64,000 nucleotides of DNA from Nitrospira sp. (GCA_029194675.1 JARFXP010000003.1:434001-498000), one strand, 5' to 3'. Counted from the first letter of the stretch, positions 46,612-55,644 are shown. Notes: a model not told the origin generated them from the letters alone. Program-made: numbers and translations.

Positions 46612-47433
46612 ATGCGCAACCCTGATGAGCGGCAACGGCCAAGACTGGCCGTAGTCAAGTTCGCCTCCTGCGATGGTTGCCAGCTCAGCATCTTGAATCT
46701 TGAAGAAGACCTGCTTGCTTTAGGTCGGATGCTGGACATCGCCTATTTTCCTGAGGCTTCCAGCGACATGAGGCCGGGCCCGTACGATATCGCTCTGGTG
46801 GAAGGATCGATCACAACCGCGGAGGACGCCCATCGCATTCTCGCCCTGAGAGAACAGGCGAAGGTGTTGATCACGATCGGGGCCTGTGCGACGGCTGGCG
46901 GTATTCAATCGTTGCGGAACTGGGCCGATGTCGAATCGTTCAAGCGCGCAGTCTATCCCAGCCCGGAATATATTCAGAGCCTCAGTACATCTACGCCTAT
47001 CTCGGAACATGTCCATGTGGATTTCGAACTGTGGGGCTGCCCGATCGATAAGGATCAACTCCTGCGAGTCATCATCGATCTAGTCGCAGACGTCCAACCT
47101 CGTCTACCGGCCGACAGTGTATGTCTGGAGTGCAAGCGACGGGGAAATGTTTGCGTGCTGGTCGCGAAGGGGCTGCCTTGTCTCGGGCCGGTGACCAGGA
47201 CCGGCTGTGGAGCGATTTGTCCGGGCATGGGTCGCGACTGTTATGGCTGCTTCGGCCCAAGCGAAGGCGCACGAAAGGGACCCGGCCTTCCGCCCAACAC
47301 GACCTCGCTTGCCAGGCACTTCCACAGCGAACTGCAACTTATTCCGATCGAGGTCATGCGCCGATTTCGTGGCATCAACGGCTATGTGTCGCCCTTTCGC
47401 GCGGAGAGCGATATCTGGGAGAAAAAACCGTGA
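46612..47433 (+). CDS. hydD: Group 3b [NiFe] hydrogenase, delta (small) subunit
   Basis: 273 residues. Carries the iron-sulfur relay next to the NiFe site. The proximal cluster motif is VKFASCDGCQLSILNLEEDL, with LITIGACATAGGIQSL and CLGPVTRTGCGAICPGMGRD, and a following RDCYGCFGP. The protein has no twin-arginine signal, consistent with a cytoplasmic enzyme and unlike uptake groups 1 and 2b. Cys-rich CLECKRRGNVCVLVAKGLPC is also present. It is followed by the large subunit after a 39-base gap. Confidence 0.94.
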   Translation: MRNPDERQRPRLAVVKFASCDGCQLSILNLEEDLLALGRMLDIAYFPEASSDMRPGPYDIALVEGSITTAEDAHRILALREQAKVLITIGACATAGGIQSLRNWADVESFKRAVYPSPEYIQSLSTSTPISEHVHVDFELWGCPIDKDQLLRVIIDLVADVQPRLPADSVCLECKRRGNVCVLVAKGLPCLGPVTRTGCGAICPGMGRDCYGCFGPSEGARKGPGLPPNTTSLARHFHSELQLIPIEVMRRFRGINGYVSPFRAESDIWEKKP

Positions 47434-47472
47434 TGCACACAAGGTATCCTGCCGGCGAGGATTGAGGGCACA

Positions 47473-48780
47473 ATGCCTGAAGAAACAGCGCAGACGAGGA
47501 CTATCGCCGTCGACATGGTGGCGCGCGTGGAAGGCGAAGGCGCACTCCGTGTGACGGTGAAAGGCGAAACCGTCCAAGACGTGGAGCTCAGGATCTTCGA
47601 GCCGCCGCGGTTTTTCGAGGCATTCCTGCGGGGACGACATTACGAGGAAGTGCCGGACATCGTCGCTCGGATCTGCGGTATCTGTCCGGTTGCCTACCAG
47701 ATGAGTGCTGTGCATGCGCTCGAACAGATTTTCGGTTTTCGTGTCGAGGGGGCAATCCGTGACCTGCGCCGGCTTCTCTATTGTGGAGAATGGATCGAGA
47801 GTCACGCGCTGCACGTCTATCTACTACAGGCTCCAGACTTTCTTGGTTACGACAGTGCCATTTCAATGGCGAAGGATCATGCGACCCTGGTCACCCGAGG
47901 CTTGCGGCTCAAGAAGGCCGGCAATGCGATCATGACCTTGCTTGGTGGCCGTTCTGTTCATCCGGTCTCCGTGAAGGTCGGCGGCTTCTCGCGAGTGCCG
48001 CTGCGGCGTGAGCTGGAAGCGTTGAAGGATGAACTGTTATGGGCGCGCGACGCGGCGGTGGAAACCGTGCGGTGGGTCGCAGATTTCGAGTATCCCGATT
48101 TTGCGCCGGATTACAATTACGTCGCGCTCCGGCACCCCGATGAGTATCCGTTCAATGAAGGGCAGATCGTCGCCTCCAGTGGCTTGCAGATCTCTGTGAG
48201 CGAATTCGAACAACATTTCATCGAGCACCAGGTGGCCTATTCCAACGCCCTTCACTGCAAGCTGCGAGGTTCATCCTATTTTGTCGGCCCCCTCGCGCGT
48301 TTGAACTTGAATCAGGATCATCTCACGCCATGGGCCAGACAGGTCCTGGCAGACAGGCGGATCGAGCTGCCCCTGCGTAATCCGTTCCAGGGGATCATCG
48401 CTCGGTCCATCGAAATTCTCTACGCGTTGGAGGAGTCATTGCAGCTCATCGAGCGGTATGAGCCCCCGCCCTTATCGGCGGCGCCGATCACTGTGCGATC
48501 AGGTATCGGTATGGCCTGCACGGAAGCGCCCCGAGGAATTCTCTATCATCGGTACGAGGTCGACGGCGACGGGGTGATCCGTGACGTCAAAATCGTTCCC
48601 CCGACCTCGCAGAACCAATCCCGCATCGAACAGGACTTGCGCCTGTTCATGCCGCGCCTCTTGCGCCTTCCCGATAAGGAGGCGGCGCTCGGCTGTGAAC
48701 GAGTCATCCGTTGCTACGATCCTTGTATTTCATGCGCGACACATTTTCTGAATCTGGAGATCAGGCGGGAGAGTGCATGA
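47473..48780 (+). CDS. hydA: Group 3b [NiFe] hydrogenase, alpha (large, catalytic) subunit
   Basis: 435 residues. Holds the NiFe(CN)2CO site. The N-terminal Cys pair is in [20 protein letters not shown] (RxCGxC), the C-terminal pair in [11 protein letters not shown] (DPCxxCxxH); [10 protein letters not shown] is the usual Glu-containing N-terminal motif. The 11 residues after CATH are the C-terminal peptide removed by the dedicated protease, whose gene overlaps the end of this one. The spacing and absence of a signal fit the bidirectional, cytoplasmic group 3 enzymes, and the four-subunit set supports 3b. Confidence 0.95.
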   Translation: MPEETAQTRTIAVDMVARVEGEGALRVTVKGETVQDVELRIFEPPRFFEAFLRGRHYEEVPDIVARICGICPVAYQMSAVHALEQIFGFRVEGAIRDLRRLLYCGEWIESHALHVYLLQAPDFLGYDSAISMAKDHATLVTRGLRLKKAGNAIMTLLGGRSVHPVSVKVGGFSRVPLRRELEALKDELLWARDAAVETVRWVADFEYPDFAPDYNYVALRHPDEYPFNEGQIVASSGLQISVSEFEQHFIEHQVAYSNALHCKLRGSSYFVGPLARLNLNQDHLTPWARQVLADRRIELPLRNPFQGIIARSIEILYALEESLQLIERYEPPPLSAAPITVRSGIGMACTEAPRGILYHRYEVDGDGVIRDVKIVPPTSQNQSRIEQDLRLFMPRLLRLPDKEAALGCERVIRCYDPCISCATHFLNLEIRRESA

Positions 48781-49259
48781 AGAATGACGGTTTCAGCTCC
48801 TCCTCCATTCGAATCATCGGCCTCGGCAATGAGCTGAGAGGAGATGATGCGATCGGTCTTCTAGCTGCCCGTCGGCTTCGACAAGCCGTAGGTAACCGCG
48901 CAGAGGTGATCGAGGCGGAGATGGCGGGGGTAGACCTCATGGAGTTGATGAAAGGGGCGCGCGTCACGATCCTCATCGATGCAGCGCGGAGCGGCCAGGC
49001 TCCGGGCACTGTCCGCCGACTCGATGCCTCGGCAGGTCCGATCGCTGGCCAGATCTTCCCTCGCTCGAGCCATGCCATCGGCACGGTGGATGCCCTCGAA
49101 CTGGCCCGCGTCATGGGCGTCCTTCCTGCTACGGTTATCGTCTACGGGGTTGAAGCAGGCAACACGGAAGCAGGACAAAAGCTGTCGCCCTCGGTGGCCA
49201 GGGCGTTGGAAGAAGTCGTAGCGCGAGTCCTCCGGGAATGTGAAGGGTTCCATGCATGA
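48777..49259 (+). CDS. Hydrogenase maturation protease (HyaD/HycI family)
   Basis: 160 residues from the ATG at 48777, overlapping the large-subunit stop. The endopeptidase trims the C-terminal tail of the large subunit after nickel insertion. Nickel-sensing acidic residues occur in [19 protein letters not shown] and [15 protein letters not shown], with a conserved His in [17 protein letters not shown]. The coupling to hydA strongly supports that enzyme as its target. A longer in-frame reading from 48711 lies wholly within hydA and is not used. Confidence 0.92.
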   Translation: MKNDGFSSSSIRIIGLGNELRGDDAIGLLAARRLRQAVGNRAEVIEAEMAGVDLMELMKGARVTILIDAARSGQAPGTVRRLDASAGPIAGQIFPRSSHAIGTVDALELARVMGVLPATVIVYGVEAGNTEAGQKLSPSVARALEEVVARVLRECEGFHA

Positions 49260-49605
49260 ACTCCATCTCATGGCTCAAGTCGTAAAGGCTGTGGAAACCA
49301 AGTTGGGTGAAACTGTGGACGGTAAGCTGTCCGCGGTGCGACTGAAAGTCAGTGCGCTGTCTCACCTATTGGCTCATGATCAGTCGGCGCTGCAGACGGC
49401 ATTTATGTTGGCTGCCGGCGGCACCAAAGCCGAAGGCGCGACATTGGAGCTCATCTCCGTCCCGAGTGATGCCTGGTGTCCACAATGCAGGCGAGATATT
49501 TCGGTCACACAATCCGAAGAGGCCTGTTCTGTCTGTGGAGGACCATTCGTCGTAGGATCAATCGAGCCCGAAGTGGTCATCCACGAATTGGTGGTTAACC
49601 GATGA
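49252..49605 (+). CDS. hypA: Hydrogenase nickel incorporation protein HypA
   Basis: 117 residues from the ATG at 49252. The N-terminal [11 protein letters not shown] supplies the nickel-binding His2. A zinc domain has CPQC and CSVCGG pairs (WCPQCRRDISV; CSVCGGPFVVG). HypA delivers nickel to the large-subunit precursor, usually with the GTPase HypB. It overlaps the protease gene upstream and hypF downstream. Confidence 0.94.
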   Translation: MHELHLMAQVVKAVETKLGETVDGKLSAVRLKVSALSHLLAHDQSALQTAFMLAAGGTKAEGATLELISVPSDAWCPQCRRDISVTQSEEACSVCGGPFVVGSIEPEVVIHELVVNR

Positions 49606-51965
49606 GCGAGGTTCTTTGTCAGCGGATACGGGTCGAGGTGGAAGGAACGGTACAGGGTGTAGGGTTCCGTCCGTTCATCTATAGGCTGGCGTCCGAGTTG
49701 GGGTTGACTGGGTGGATCAAGAACACAAGAAACGGCGTGGCGATCGAAGTAGAAGGGGCTGTACCGGTTGTGGAAACGTTTCTCCAGCGGCTGCGATCCG
49801 ACGCGCCGGCCTCAGCCTCTGCCGAAGTAATAAGCACCAGCGCCATTCCGATGCTCGACGACGAGAGCTTTTCAATCGGTCAGTGCACTGAGTCGGGTCA
49901 GCGAGCTCTTGTCATCTCGCCCGATCTGGCCACATGCGCAGACTGCCGGCGCGAGCTCAACGACCCCAATGACCGTCGCTTTCGGCATCCGTTCCTCACC
50001 TGCACACAATGCGGCCCACGCTATAGCCTGCTCACAGCGATTCCTTACGAACGCTCCAATACAACCATGGCTGGGTTCGACCTCTGCTCTGCCTGTCGCG
50101 CCGAGTATACAACCGAAGCCGATCGGCGTTTTCATGCGGAACCGATTGCCTGTCCTGCTTGTGGGCCTCGCTTGTCCTTGTGGGATGAGCAGGGTCATGA
50201 AGTCGCAGATGGAGAGAAAGCTTTACGGCGGGCGTCGGCTCTGCTCGAACAAGGGCTCATCGTGGCGGTGAAGGGATTGGGTGGGTTTCAGCTCTGGGTC
50301 GATGCGAAATCTGCGGAGGCTGTCCGGCGATTACGTGATCGGAAACGAAGATTGGAAAAGCCCTTCGCCGTATTGTTCCCTTCCGTTGATGCGATCAGAG
50401 ACTATTGCCTGTTGTCTTCAGATGAGGAGGCGGTGCTTTGCTCACAGCAGGCGCCGATCGTCCTGGTACGTAAGCGGCGAGATGTGGTTCTTGCCGATGC
50501 CGTGGCGCCGGGCAATCCCTATCTCGGCGTGATGTTGCCGGCGACGCCTCTCCATCATCTTTTGATGGCGTCGCTCCAGCGACCCATGGTCGCTACGAGT
50601 GGGAATCGTTCCGAAGAACCGATCGTGACTGATGAGCGTGAAGCACTGGTTCGACTCCAAGGCCTTGCTGACGCGTTCCTCGTGCATGACCGCCCGATCG
50701 CGAGGCCGATCGATGATTCGGTCGTGTTGGTGGTGTCCAGAAGATGCGGGATGGAAGATACCGGGCAAGCGGAAAAACCTCGAGGTGACGTGGTCATTCT
50801 TCGTCGGGCGCGAGGCTATGCGCCTCAGCCAATTAGATGGAGTGATGGCCCGTCAAATGGAAACGTGCAGGGTTCGATCCTTGCTGTGGGAGGGCATCTC
50901 AAGAACACAGTTGCCCTTCTTACGGGCAATCGCGTCGTGCTCAGCCAGCACCTCGGTGACCTTTCTACCGTCGAGTCGGACAAAGCCTTCCAACAAGCCG
51001 TCGAGGATCTCCAGCGAATGCTCCAGGTCAAACCTCAGGCTGTCGCCTGCGATTTACATCCGGATTATCGATCGACGGCATTCGCGAGAATGTTAAGCGA
51101 AGCCTTTCTGGTGCCTCTGGTTCCCGTGCTGCATCACCATGCCCATGTGGCCTCCTGCATGGCGGAACACAAGCTCAATGGTGAGGTGCTGGGTATCGCC
51201 TGGGATGGGGCGGGGTACGGAGGAGACGGACAGGTTTGGGGCGGAGAGTTTTTGATTGCGAGCTACCGGCAGTTCAGCCGGTTCGCGCATCTCCGGCCCT
51301 TTCGCTTGCCTGGTGGGGAAGCAGCCATGCGAGAGCCAAACCGGTCTGCCGCAGCGGTACTGTGGGAACTCATGGGAGAAGCGATCCTGGTACATCGTCT
51401 GCCTTCTTGGAAGGTGACGGAGAAGCAGCTTGCGCAGTTGGCAAGCTTACTCAGGTCCAGCATCGCCTGGCCCTGGACGACGAGCATGGGGCGCCTCTTC
51501 GACGCAGTGGCATCACTCACTGGATTGTGTCCACAGGCGTCCTTTGAAGGACAGGCGGCGATGGCAGTCCAATTTGCTGCAGAGCAAGATGTGAAGGCAG
51601 GCGGAGTAGGAGGAGAAGGATATCCGATCGATCTGGTGCCCAGTGATGGTCCTGATACCAAGCGGATGGCCGATTGGCGTCCCATGATCAGCGCCTTACT
51701 CGAAGACCTGCGCAGAGGCATTAATCCTGATAAGATTGCCGCCCGGTTTCATGCGGGTCTTGCCGCCGCAACTGTCAGCTTGGCTCAAGAGGCCGGCCTA
51801 CCTCGCGTCGTCCTGACCGGCGGCTGTTTTCAGAATCGGCTGCTCCTATCACTTGTGAGACAACGTTTGGAAGCGGCAGGATTCACCGTTTATAGCCATG
51901 CGTTGGTTCCACCCAACGACGGGGGCCTGTCACTCGGGCAGGCAGTGGTCGCCGCACACCAATGA
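49602..51965 (+). CDS. hypF: Carbamoyltransferase HypF
   Basis: 787 residues. Uses carbamoyl phosphate and ATP to make the thiocarboxamide on HypE that becomes the cyanide ligands. Order: acylphosphatase domain (about 5-95; VEGTVQGVGFRPFIYRLASE), two zinc fingers (ATCADCRRELNDP, TCTQCGPRYSLL, DLCSACRAEYTTE, IACPACGPRLSL), YrdC domain (about 205-390; KGLGGFQLWVDAKS) and the Kae1-like transferase (VLHHHAHVASCMAEHKL, WDGAGYGGDGQVWGGEF, LTGGCFQNRLLLSLVRQRL). The length matches the family, and it overlaps hypA by four bases. Confidence 0.96.
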   Translation: MSEVLCQRIRVEVEGTVQGVGFRPFIYRLASELGLTGWIKNTRNGVAIEVEGAVPVVETFLQRLRSDAPASASAEVISTSAIPMLDDESFSIGQCTESGQRALVISPDLATCADCRRELNDPNDRRFRHPFLTCTQCGPRYSLLTAIPYERSNTTMAGFDLCSACRAEYTTEADRRFHAEPIACPACGPRLSLWDEQGHEVADGEKALRRASALLEQGLIVAVKGLGGFQLWVDAKSAEAVRRLRDRKRRLEKPFAVLFPSVDAIRDYCLLSSDEEAVLCSQQAPIVLVRKRRDVVLADAVAPGNPYLGVMLPATPLHHLLMASLQRPMVATSGNRSEEPIVTDEREALVRLQGLADAFLVHDRPIARPIDDSVVLVVSRRCGMEDTGQAEKPRGDVVILRRARGYAPQPIRWSDGPSNGNVQGSILAVGGHLKNTVALLTGNRVVLSQHLGDLSTVESDKAFQQAVEDLQRMLQVKPQAVACDLHPDYRSTAFARMLSEAFLVPLVPVLHHHAHVASCMAEHKLNGEVLGIAWDGAGYGGDGQVWGGEFLIASYRQFSRFAHLRPFRLPGGEAAMREPNRSAAAVLWELMGEAILVHRLPSWKVTEKQLAQLASLLRSSIAWPWTTSMGRLFDAVASLTGLCPQASFEGQAAMAVQFAAEQDVKAGGVGGEGYPIDLVPSDGPDTKRMADWRPMISALLEDLRRGINPDKIAARFHAGLAAATVSLAQEAGLPRVVLTGGCFQNRLLLSLVRQRLEAAGFTVYSHALVPPNDGGLSLGQAVVAAHQ

Positions 51966-51992
51966 CGTTCGACGAGAAAGGCAGAGCCTAGA

Positions 51993-52241
51993 ATGTGTCT
52001 CGCGCTTCCAGGACAAGTTCTAAACATCGAAGATGATACGCTTCGCACGGCCACCGTGTCGTTCGGCGGGGTCACCAAATCCGTCTCATTAGCGTTGGTG
52101 CCGGAAGCTACAGTTGGTGACTATGTGATTGTGCATGTCGGCTTTGCCATCAGCAAACTGGATGAGGAAGCAGCGCGACGAACGCTGCAGACCTACGCCG
52201 ATCTGGCAGATTCTAATCCAGATCGAGGGTTTAGGCCATGA
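51993..52241 (+). CDS. hypC: Hydrogenase assembly chaperone HypC
   Basis: 82 residues. The N-terminal MCLALPGQV carries the Cys2 that binds the Fe(CN)2CO unit together with HypD and hands it to the large subunit. The body (TVSFGGVTKSVSLALVPEA, GDYVIVHVGFAISKLDEEA) is the OB-like fold. Its stop overlaps the ATG of a truncated DUF2283 fragment. In a typical operon hypD would follow; here hypD is 4.2 kb away. Confidence 0.94.
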   Translation: MCLALPGQVLNIEDDTLRTATVSFGGVTKSVSLALVPEATVGDYVIVHVGFAISKLDEEAARRTLQTYADLADSNPDRGFRP

Positions 52242-52312
52242 AGCTCGACTATCATCCGGACACTGATTCGCTCGATATCGAAAGACATATGATCAACAAG
52301 GAAGGTGAATGA
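52238..52312 (+). pseudogene. Truncated 5' copy of a DUF2283 gene
   Basis: 24 codons, overlapping the hypC stop. The first 44 bases match the start of the intact DUF2283 gene at 54964 with about four mismatches (MKLDYHPDTDSLDIE here versus MKLNYNPDTDSLYID). After that the sequence differs and stops at 52310. It forms one arm of a direct repeat around the intervening block. Confidence 0.75.
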
Positions 52313-52629
52313 TGAATGATAACGACGGGATGGTGTTTGTAGCCCACTGGACACACACGCCTGAGAATTGCCCGGGAAGAAGCAAAGAGGGAGCCACGAT
52401 GCTCAATGAGTTCTGGGCTAAGCGTGACCTTGCCGCCAAGAAAGGAGTGAAGATCCTGAGTGCCTATGTCGCCGCCACGGAACATACCTACTACATCACG
52501 GTTCAGGCTAAGGACTATCAATCCCTCTTGGAGTTTTTCGAACCGTTGGCCCCGACCCAAACCGGCGCAATTCATCCGGTTACGACGATGGATGAATGGA
52601 CGAAGCACATTGATCCGAAGGGAAAGTGA
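52309..52629 (+). CDS. DUF3303-like small protein
   Basis: 106 residues (a second ATG at 52312 is equally placed) with AAGGAAGG upstream. MVFVAHWTHTPENCPGRSKE, VKILSAYVAATEHTYYITVQ and DYQSLLEFFEPLAPTQTGAI suggest the ferredoxin-like alpha/beta fold of the DUF3303/sulfite-oxidase-like small proteins, which have no known activity. It overlaps the DUF2283 remnant and is the first gene of the block between hypC and hypD. Confidence 0.7.
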   Translation: MMNDNDGMVFVAHWTHTPENCPGRSKEGATMLNEFWAKRDLAAKKGVKILSAYVAATEHTYYITVQAKDYQSLLEFFEPLAPTQTGAIHPVTTMDEWTKHIDPKGK

Positions 52630-53071
52630 TACGTGGCTCTTCATGAGTCATTGTCCTCGACCCCGCGCTTCGCCTATCAGGCTGCCTCCACTAGCGATTC
52701 CCTCCCTTTCGGCATGGAGTGGACCGCGACGCTGAGTGCCGGAATACGGGAGCTTTTGTGCAGGAGGCTCGAAGTCCTTCCGGCCGGTTCTTACAGAAAA
52801 TAGGCGTTCTCTCTCCGTTCCCGTCCTGCTCCCCACAGTCGGCAGTCCTGTGCGGCCTCACCCCCCTTCAGTCGGACAAACCTAATTTGCTCGTGGCGCA
52901 TACTATTGGATTGCCGTGGCTAACAAACGAAGTCGAGCATCTTCGCGAAGCTAACAGTGTACTCGCATGTCCAACTATTGAGGTATTGCGTGTAGTACAA
53001 TCTCCGGCAGGCGCTTCACTCATGCTCTCATCACCGAAGTTGTTCGTGTGGCCAATGGCAGGAGAGAGTTG
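52630..53071. other. Non-coding gap
   Basis: About 440 bases. A 117-codon frame (52719-53072) lacks a ribosome-binding site and reads like non-coding sequence. No RNA gene or repeat was recognised. The promoter of the following lipoprotein gene should lie here. Confidence 0.4.
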
Positions 53072-53425
53072 ATGACTCACAAAACAATCGAGAAAGTGGG
53101 CCGGATCCTACTGGTATGCCTCATGGCGTCCGGTGGGTGCGCTTCGCGTGAACCTCTCGATTCGAGCTCGGATGATCCCTCATATGACCAAACAGCCATC
53201 ACTAATCTCTATCGGAATCGAGCCGCTGACATGCACGAGAAGGCCAATGCGCAAGCGACGGCCGCGACGCGTTATGAAGCCCTCTTTGGACCTGAGGCGG
53301 ACTTGGTCTCCGGTGCGCGCTCATTGGCAAGCTACTACGAACAAACCGCAAAAGAATTCGAACGTCTGGCCGAGGCGCATGCGTCCGTGGATCGCACTAG
53401 GCAACGCCCGACGACGGTCCCATAA
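53072..53425 (+). CDS. Small predicted lipoprotein
   Basis: 117 residues from the ATG at 53072 (GGCAGGAGAGAG upstream). The signal peptide ILLVCLMASGGCASRE contains a lipobox ending at Cys24, so the mature protein is lipid-anchored. The rest is helical and Ala/Glu-rich (ADMHEKANAQATAATRYEAL), perhaps a short coiled coil. Family not recognised. An SPFH lipoprotein gene follows 47 bases downstream and may be its partner. Confidence 0.72.
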   Translation: MTHKTIEKVGRILLVCLMASGGCASREPLDSSSDDPSYDQTAITNLYRNRAADMHEKANAQATAATRYEALFGPEADLVSGARSLASYYEQTAKEFERLAEAHASVDRTRQRPTTVP

Positions 53426-53472
53426 TCATGCAGGCTCACCGGAATGGATGACGCAAGGAAGAGGAGGAATCT

Positions 53473-54348
53473 ATGAAACATTCTGTGAAAGCTCGTGTAC
53501 TTCTTTTGCTGATCCCGATAGTGGTGCTCCTCCAGAGCTGCAGTACTACGGTTAATCCAGGCAATCGCGGGTTGCGTTGGTACCCTCTCACGGCGGGACT
53601 GACGAAGGAACCGCTCAAGGAAGGATTCTACTGGCGCGCTCCCTGGAACGATGTCTTCGTGTACGACACGAAATGGAAGACCTTCAAAGAAAAAGTGGAT
53701 GTGCTGACCGCTGACGATCTCCCGGTGACTGTGTATGCCGCGATCACCATGCGCCCCATCCCGGAAGAAATATATTTTCTGGCGCAGGAAGTGGGGTATG
53801 AATGGTACAGGGAATTGGTTCACGCGCAATTATTGTCGGCTGTGCGCGCGGTCGTCGCGAACTACACCATGGTCACGCTTCCTGAGCGCAGCAGCGAAAT
53901 CGGAAATAAGATCGAAGCCGTCGTGGTCGAAGCGTTAAAAGGGCGCCATCTGGACGTCTACAACGTGGCACTCTCGGAAATGGAGTTTTCGCAGATGGTG
54001 TTGCGAGCCATCGAACAGAAGCAGGCGAAGGAGCAGGAAAAAGAGCAAAAGGACTTCGAGGTGGTGATTGCACAGCGCAACGCCGAGATTGCCCGGATTC
54101 ACGCGAAAGGCGAGGGTGATTCGTTGAGGATTCGCGCGGAAGGCGAGGCCGAAAGCATGAGGATCCGGGCCATAGGACAGTCGCAGGCGCAGGAGATCAT
54201 CACCAAAACGTTGACGCCGGATTACTTGCGGTTCAAATTGTATGAGAGTCCCAATGCCAAAACTCTCATCGTGCCTGACAAGCTCAATGTTCCAATAATT
54301 GTCAACCCCGGAACCGATCACCCACGATCGGAGTCGCCATTGCGCTGA
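53473..54348 (+). CDS. SPFH/prohibitin-like lipoprotein
   Basis: 291 residues, with GAGGAGGAAT before the ATG. The N-terminal signal LLLLIPIVVLLQSC has a lipobox Cys at about residue 23. The SPFH domain (about 30-190) includes NRGLRWYPLTAGL and LKEGFYWRAPWNDVFVYDTK, and a charged coiled coil (about 185-250; QKQAKEQEKEQKDFEVVIAQ, GEGDSLRIRAEGEAESMRIR) matches prohibitin/HflK-type scaffolds. It probably forms a membrane ring or microdomain in the envelope. The lipid anchor in place of a transmembrane helix is less common. Confidence 0.85.
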   Translation: MKHSVKARVLLLLIPIVVLLQSCSTTVNPGNRGLRWYPLTAGLTKEPLKEGFYWRAPWNDVFVYDTKWKTFKEKVDVLTADDLPVTVYAAITMRPIPEEIYFLAQEVGYEWYRELVHAQLLSAVRAVVANYTMVTLPERSSEIGNKIEAVVVEALKGRHLDVYNVALSEMEFSQMVLRAIEQKQAKEQEKEQKDFEVVIAQRNAEIARIHAKGEGDSLRIRAEGEAESMRIRAIGQSQAQEIITKTLTPDYLRFKLYESPNAKTLIVPDKLNVPIIVNPGTDHPRSESPLR

Positions 54349-54439
54349 GTGTGCATGCGATCAATGGACCGCATCTGATGCAGGAGCCAACACAGAAGCA
54401 CCGCTTCCCATCATTCGGATTTTTGGTGCGGCTACTGGC

Positions 54440-54583
54440 GGAGAGGGAAGCGAATCGAGGGAGGAAGTTCGATCTCTGGTTCCCGAAGCGATTGCGCTGC
54501 ACATAGAGGGATTGAAAGTACAGGGTCAACCGATTCCGGCTCTAGCCTCCACAAGCGATCACGTCGAAGTAGCAGCTGCATAA
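54440..54583 (+). pseudogene. HicB antitoxin C-terminal remnant
   Basis: About 45 codons: GSESREEVRSLVPEAIALHI, then EGLKVQGQPIPA and HVEVAAA. This matches the C-terminal half of the HicB RNase-H-like domain. The N-terminal strands and the usual HicA partner are missing, and the frame upstream is unrelated sequence. Confidence 0.7.
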
Positions 54584-54616
54584 CATCTACGTCTTGGATT
54601 ATGAGGACTACCACTA

Positions 54617-54910
54617 ATGGCTATGCACAATCCTCCTCATCCCGGCGAGTTCATTATCCAGGTCTATCTGGAGCCCAACAATCTGAGCGGCCGCGAACTG
54701 GCCGGAAAGCTCGGTGTGGCTGCTTCAACGCTGAATCGCATTCTTACGGGTACGAGCCGTATCAGCCCTGAAATGGCGCTACGCCTCTCCAAGGCTCTTG
54801 GCCGTTCTCCGGAAAGTTGGCTTGCCATGCAGTACAATCACGATCTCTGGCACGCCAAGCGGCATGTGAAGCTCGGCAAGGTCGGGAAAGTCCGGCTCAC
54901 GGCGGCGTAG
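54617..54910 (+). CDS. higA: HigA/VapI-type antitoxin, XRE-family HTH protein
   Basis: 97 residues. Begins HNPPHPGEFIIQVYLEPNNL, then SGRELAGKLGVAASTLNRIL and ISPEMALRLSKALGRSPESW: the HigA family helix-turn-helix. HigA represses its own operon and neutralises the HigB mRNA interferase. No higB precedes it here; the preceding sequence is the HicB remnant, so this is an orphan antitoxin or a repurposed regulator. Confidence 0.88.
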   Translation: MAMHNPPHPGEFIIQVYLEPNNLSGRELAGKLGVAASTLNRILTGTSRISPEMALRLSKALGRSPESWLAMQYNHDLWHAKRHVKLGKVGKVRLTAA

Positions 54911-54963
54911 AAGAACTTTGCAGCCGAGTCGGCAAGCAACTGAAAGGATCCGGGGTTTCAACC

Positions 54964-55182
54964 ATGAAGCTCAACTATAATCCGGACACTGATTCGCTTT
55001 ATATCGATCTTTCTGAAAGACCGAGCGTAGAAAGTCGCGAAGTGTCCGAGGGCGTCGTGCTCGATTACGATTCGAGTGGACGGCTGGTCGGTATAGATAT
55101 CGACAATGCCACCAACAAGGTCGAACTACAAAAACTGATCCTCAGTAAACTTCCCGGCAAGATCGAAACCGACGCAGCCTAA
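54964..55182 (+). CDS. DUF2283 family protein
   Basis: 72 residues from the ATG at 54964. MKLNYNPDTDSLYIDLSERP and VVLDYDSSGRLVGIDIDNAT match the DUF2283 family, often found next to toxin-antitoxin genes (commonly with BrnT- or DUF4258-type partners) but of unproven function. It lies 53 bases after higA. Its first 44 bases are repeated at 52238, and another DUF2283 gene begins at 63863. Confidence 0.85.
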   Translation: MKLNYNPDTDSLYIDLSERPSVESREVSEGVVLDYDSSGRLVGIDIDNATNKVELQKLILSKLPGKIETDAA

Positions 55183-55238
55183 TGCCCCGCGTCCGTATAA
55201 GAACCCACGATAAATAGCCCCACGTCGTACCTCATTGA

Positions 55239-55259
55239 AACGCCAACAATTATGGCGTT
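55239..55259. repeat. Perfect 7-bp hairpin
   Basis: AACGCCA and TGGCGTT flank a seven-base loop. No T-run follows, so it is not a standard terminator. It lies within the 170-base gap between the DUF2283 gene and the cassette-like genes and could be part of an attC-like site or a weak terminator. Confidence 0.4.
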
Positions 55260-55354
55260 ATGCTCGAAACAGTCGGTGGCGTGTTGTAAGGTCGGAACAC
55301 GGCCCATCCGTCTCTTACGCGGATCGGCCTAAACAGTGTTAGCCAGGTAAAGTG

Positions 55355-55567
55355 ATGTCCAGAACTCAACGAGACTTTGCGGCTCGGTCAGCTGAAGAGC
55401 GAGAGTGGATGCTCGATAACACTTGGTGCGATGCATGTGGCGAGGCTGACCTGGGAATGAGCTCGCCCCAGGAGTACGACGAGAATGGTCGCGTTTATCT
55501 GGAAGGGCGCTGTCGGAAGTGCGGGCAAGCAGTTCGGTCGGAGATCACTGAGAAGGGTGCTGGCTAA
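55355..55567 (+). CDS. Small zinc-ribbon-like protein, possible integron cassette gene
   Basis: 70 residues from the ATG at 55355. Two CxxC pairs (TWCDACGEADLG and GRCRKCGQAVRSE) suggest a zinc ribbon. A GTTAGCC sequence lies 11-17 bases before the start and the TAA stop lies inside GGCTAACA, the left core of an attC-like site, exactly as in integron gene cassettes. Function unknown. Confidence 0.7.
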   Translation: MSRTQRDFAARSAEEREWMLDNTWCDACGEADLGMSSPQEYDENGRVYLEGRCRKCGQAVRSEITEKGAG

Positions 55568-55639
55568 CAAGTCGCTTCAGCCGATGTCGGTCTCGTTGCC
55601 TCCCTCTTCGTCTACCGGTGCTGATCTTCAACGTTAGAA
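55563..55639. repeat. attC-like site of an integron gene cassette
   Basis: The site begins GCTAACAAGTCGCTTCAGCC and ends CTTCAACGTTAGAA, so its two ends are imperfect inverted copies of each other (CTAAC...CAGC against GCTG...GTTAG). The order of boxes resembles class 1-type attC elements. The right core GTTAGAA deviates from GTTRRRY at the last base. No integrase gene is present in the window. Confidence 0.65.
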
Positions 55640-55644
55640 CTTTA

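Noticed and set aside
48711-48776. Longer start for the maturation protease
   Set aside because: These codons are within the large-subunit gene. The overlapping ATG at 48777 begins the family homology.
52719-53072. 117-codon plus-strand frame
   Set aside because: No ribosome-binding site, low-complexity composition, no recognisable motif.
55177-55344. Possible second attC from GCCTAAT at the DUF2283 stop to GTTAGCC
   Set aside because: 168 bases is longer than normal attC sites and the arms match poorly. Only the right core was kept as supporting context.
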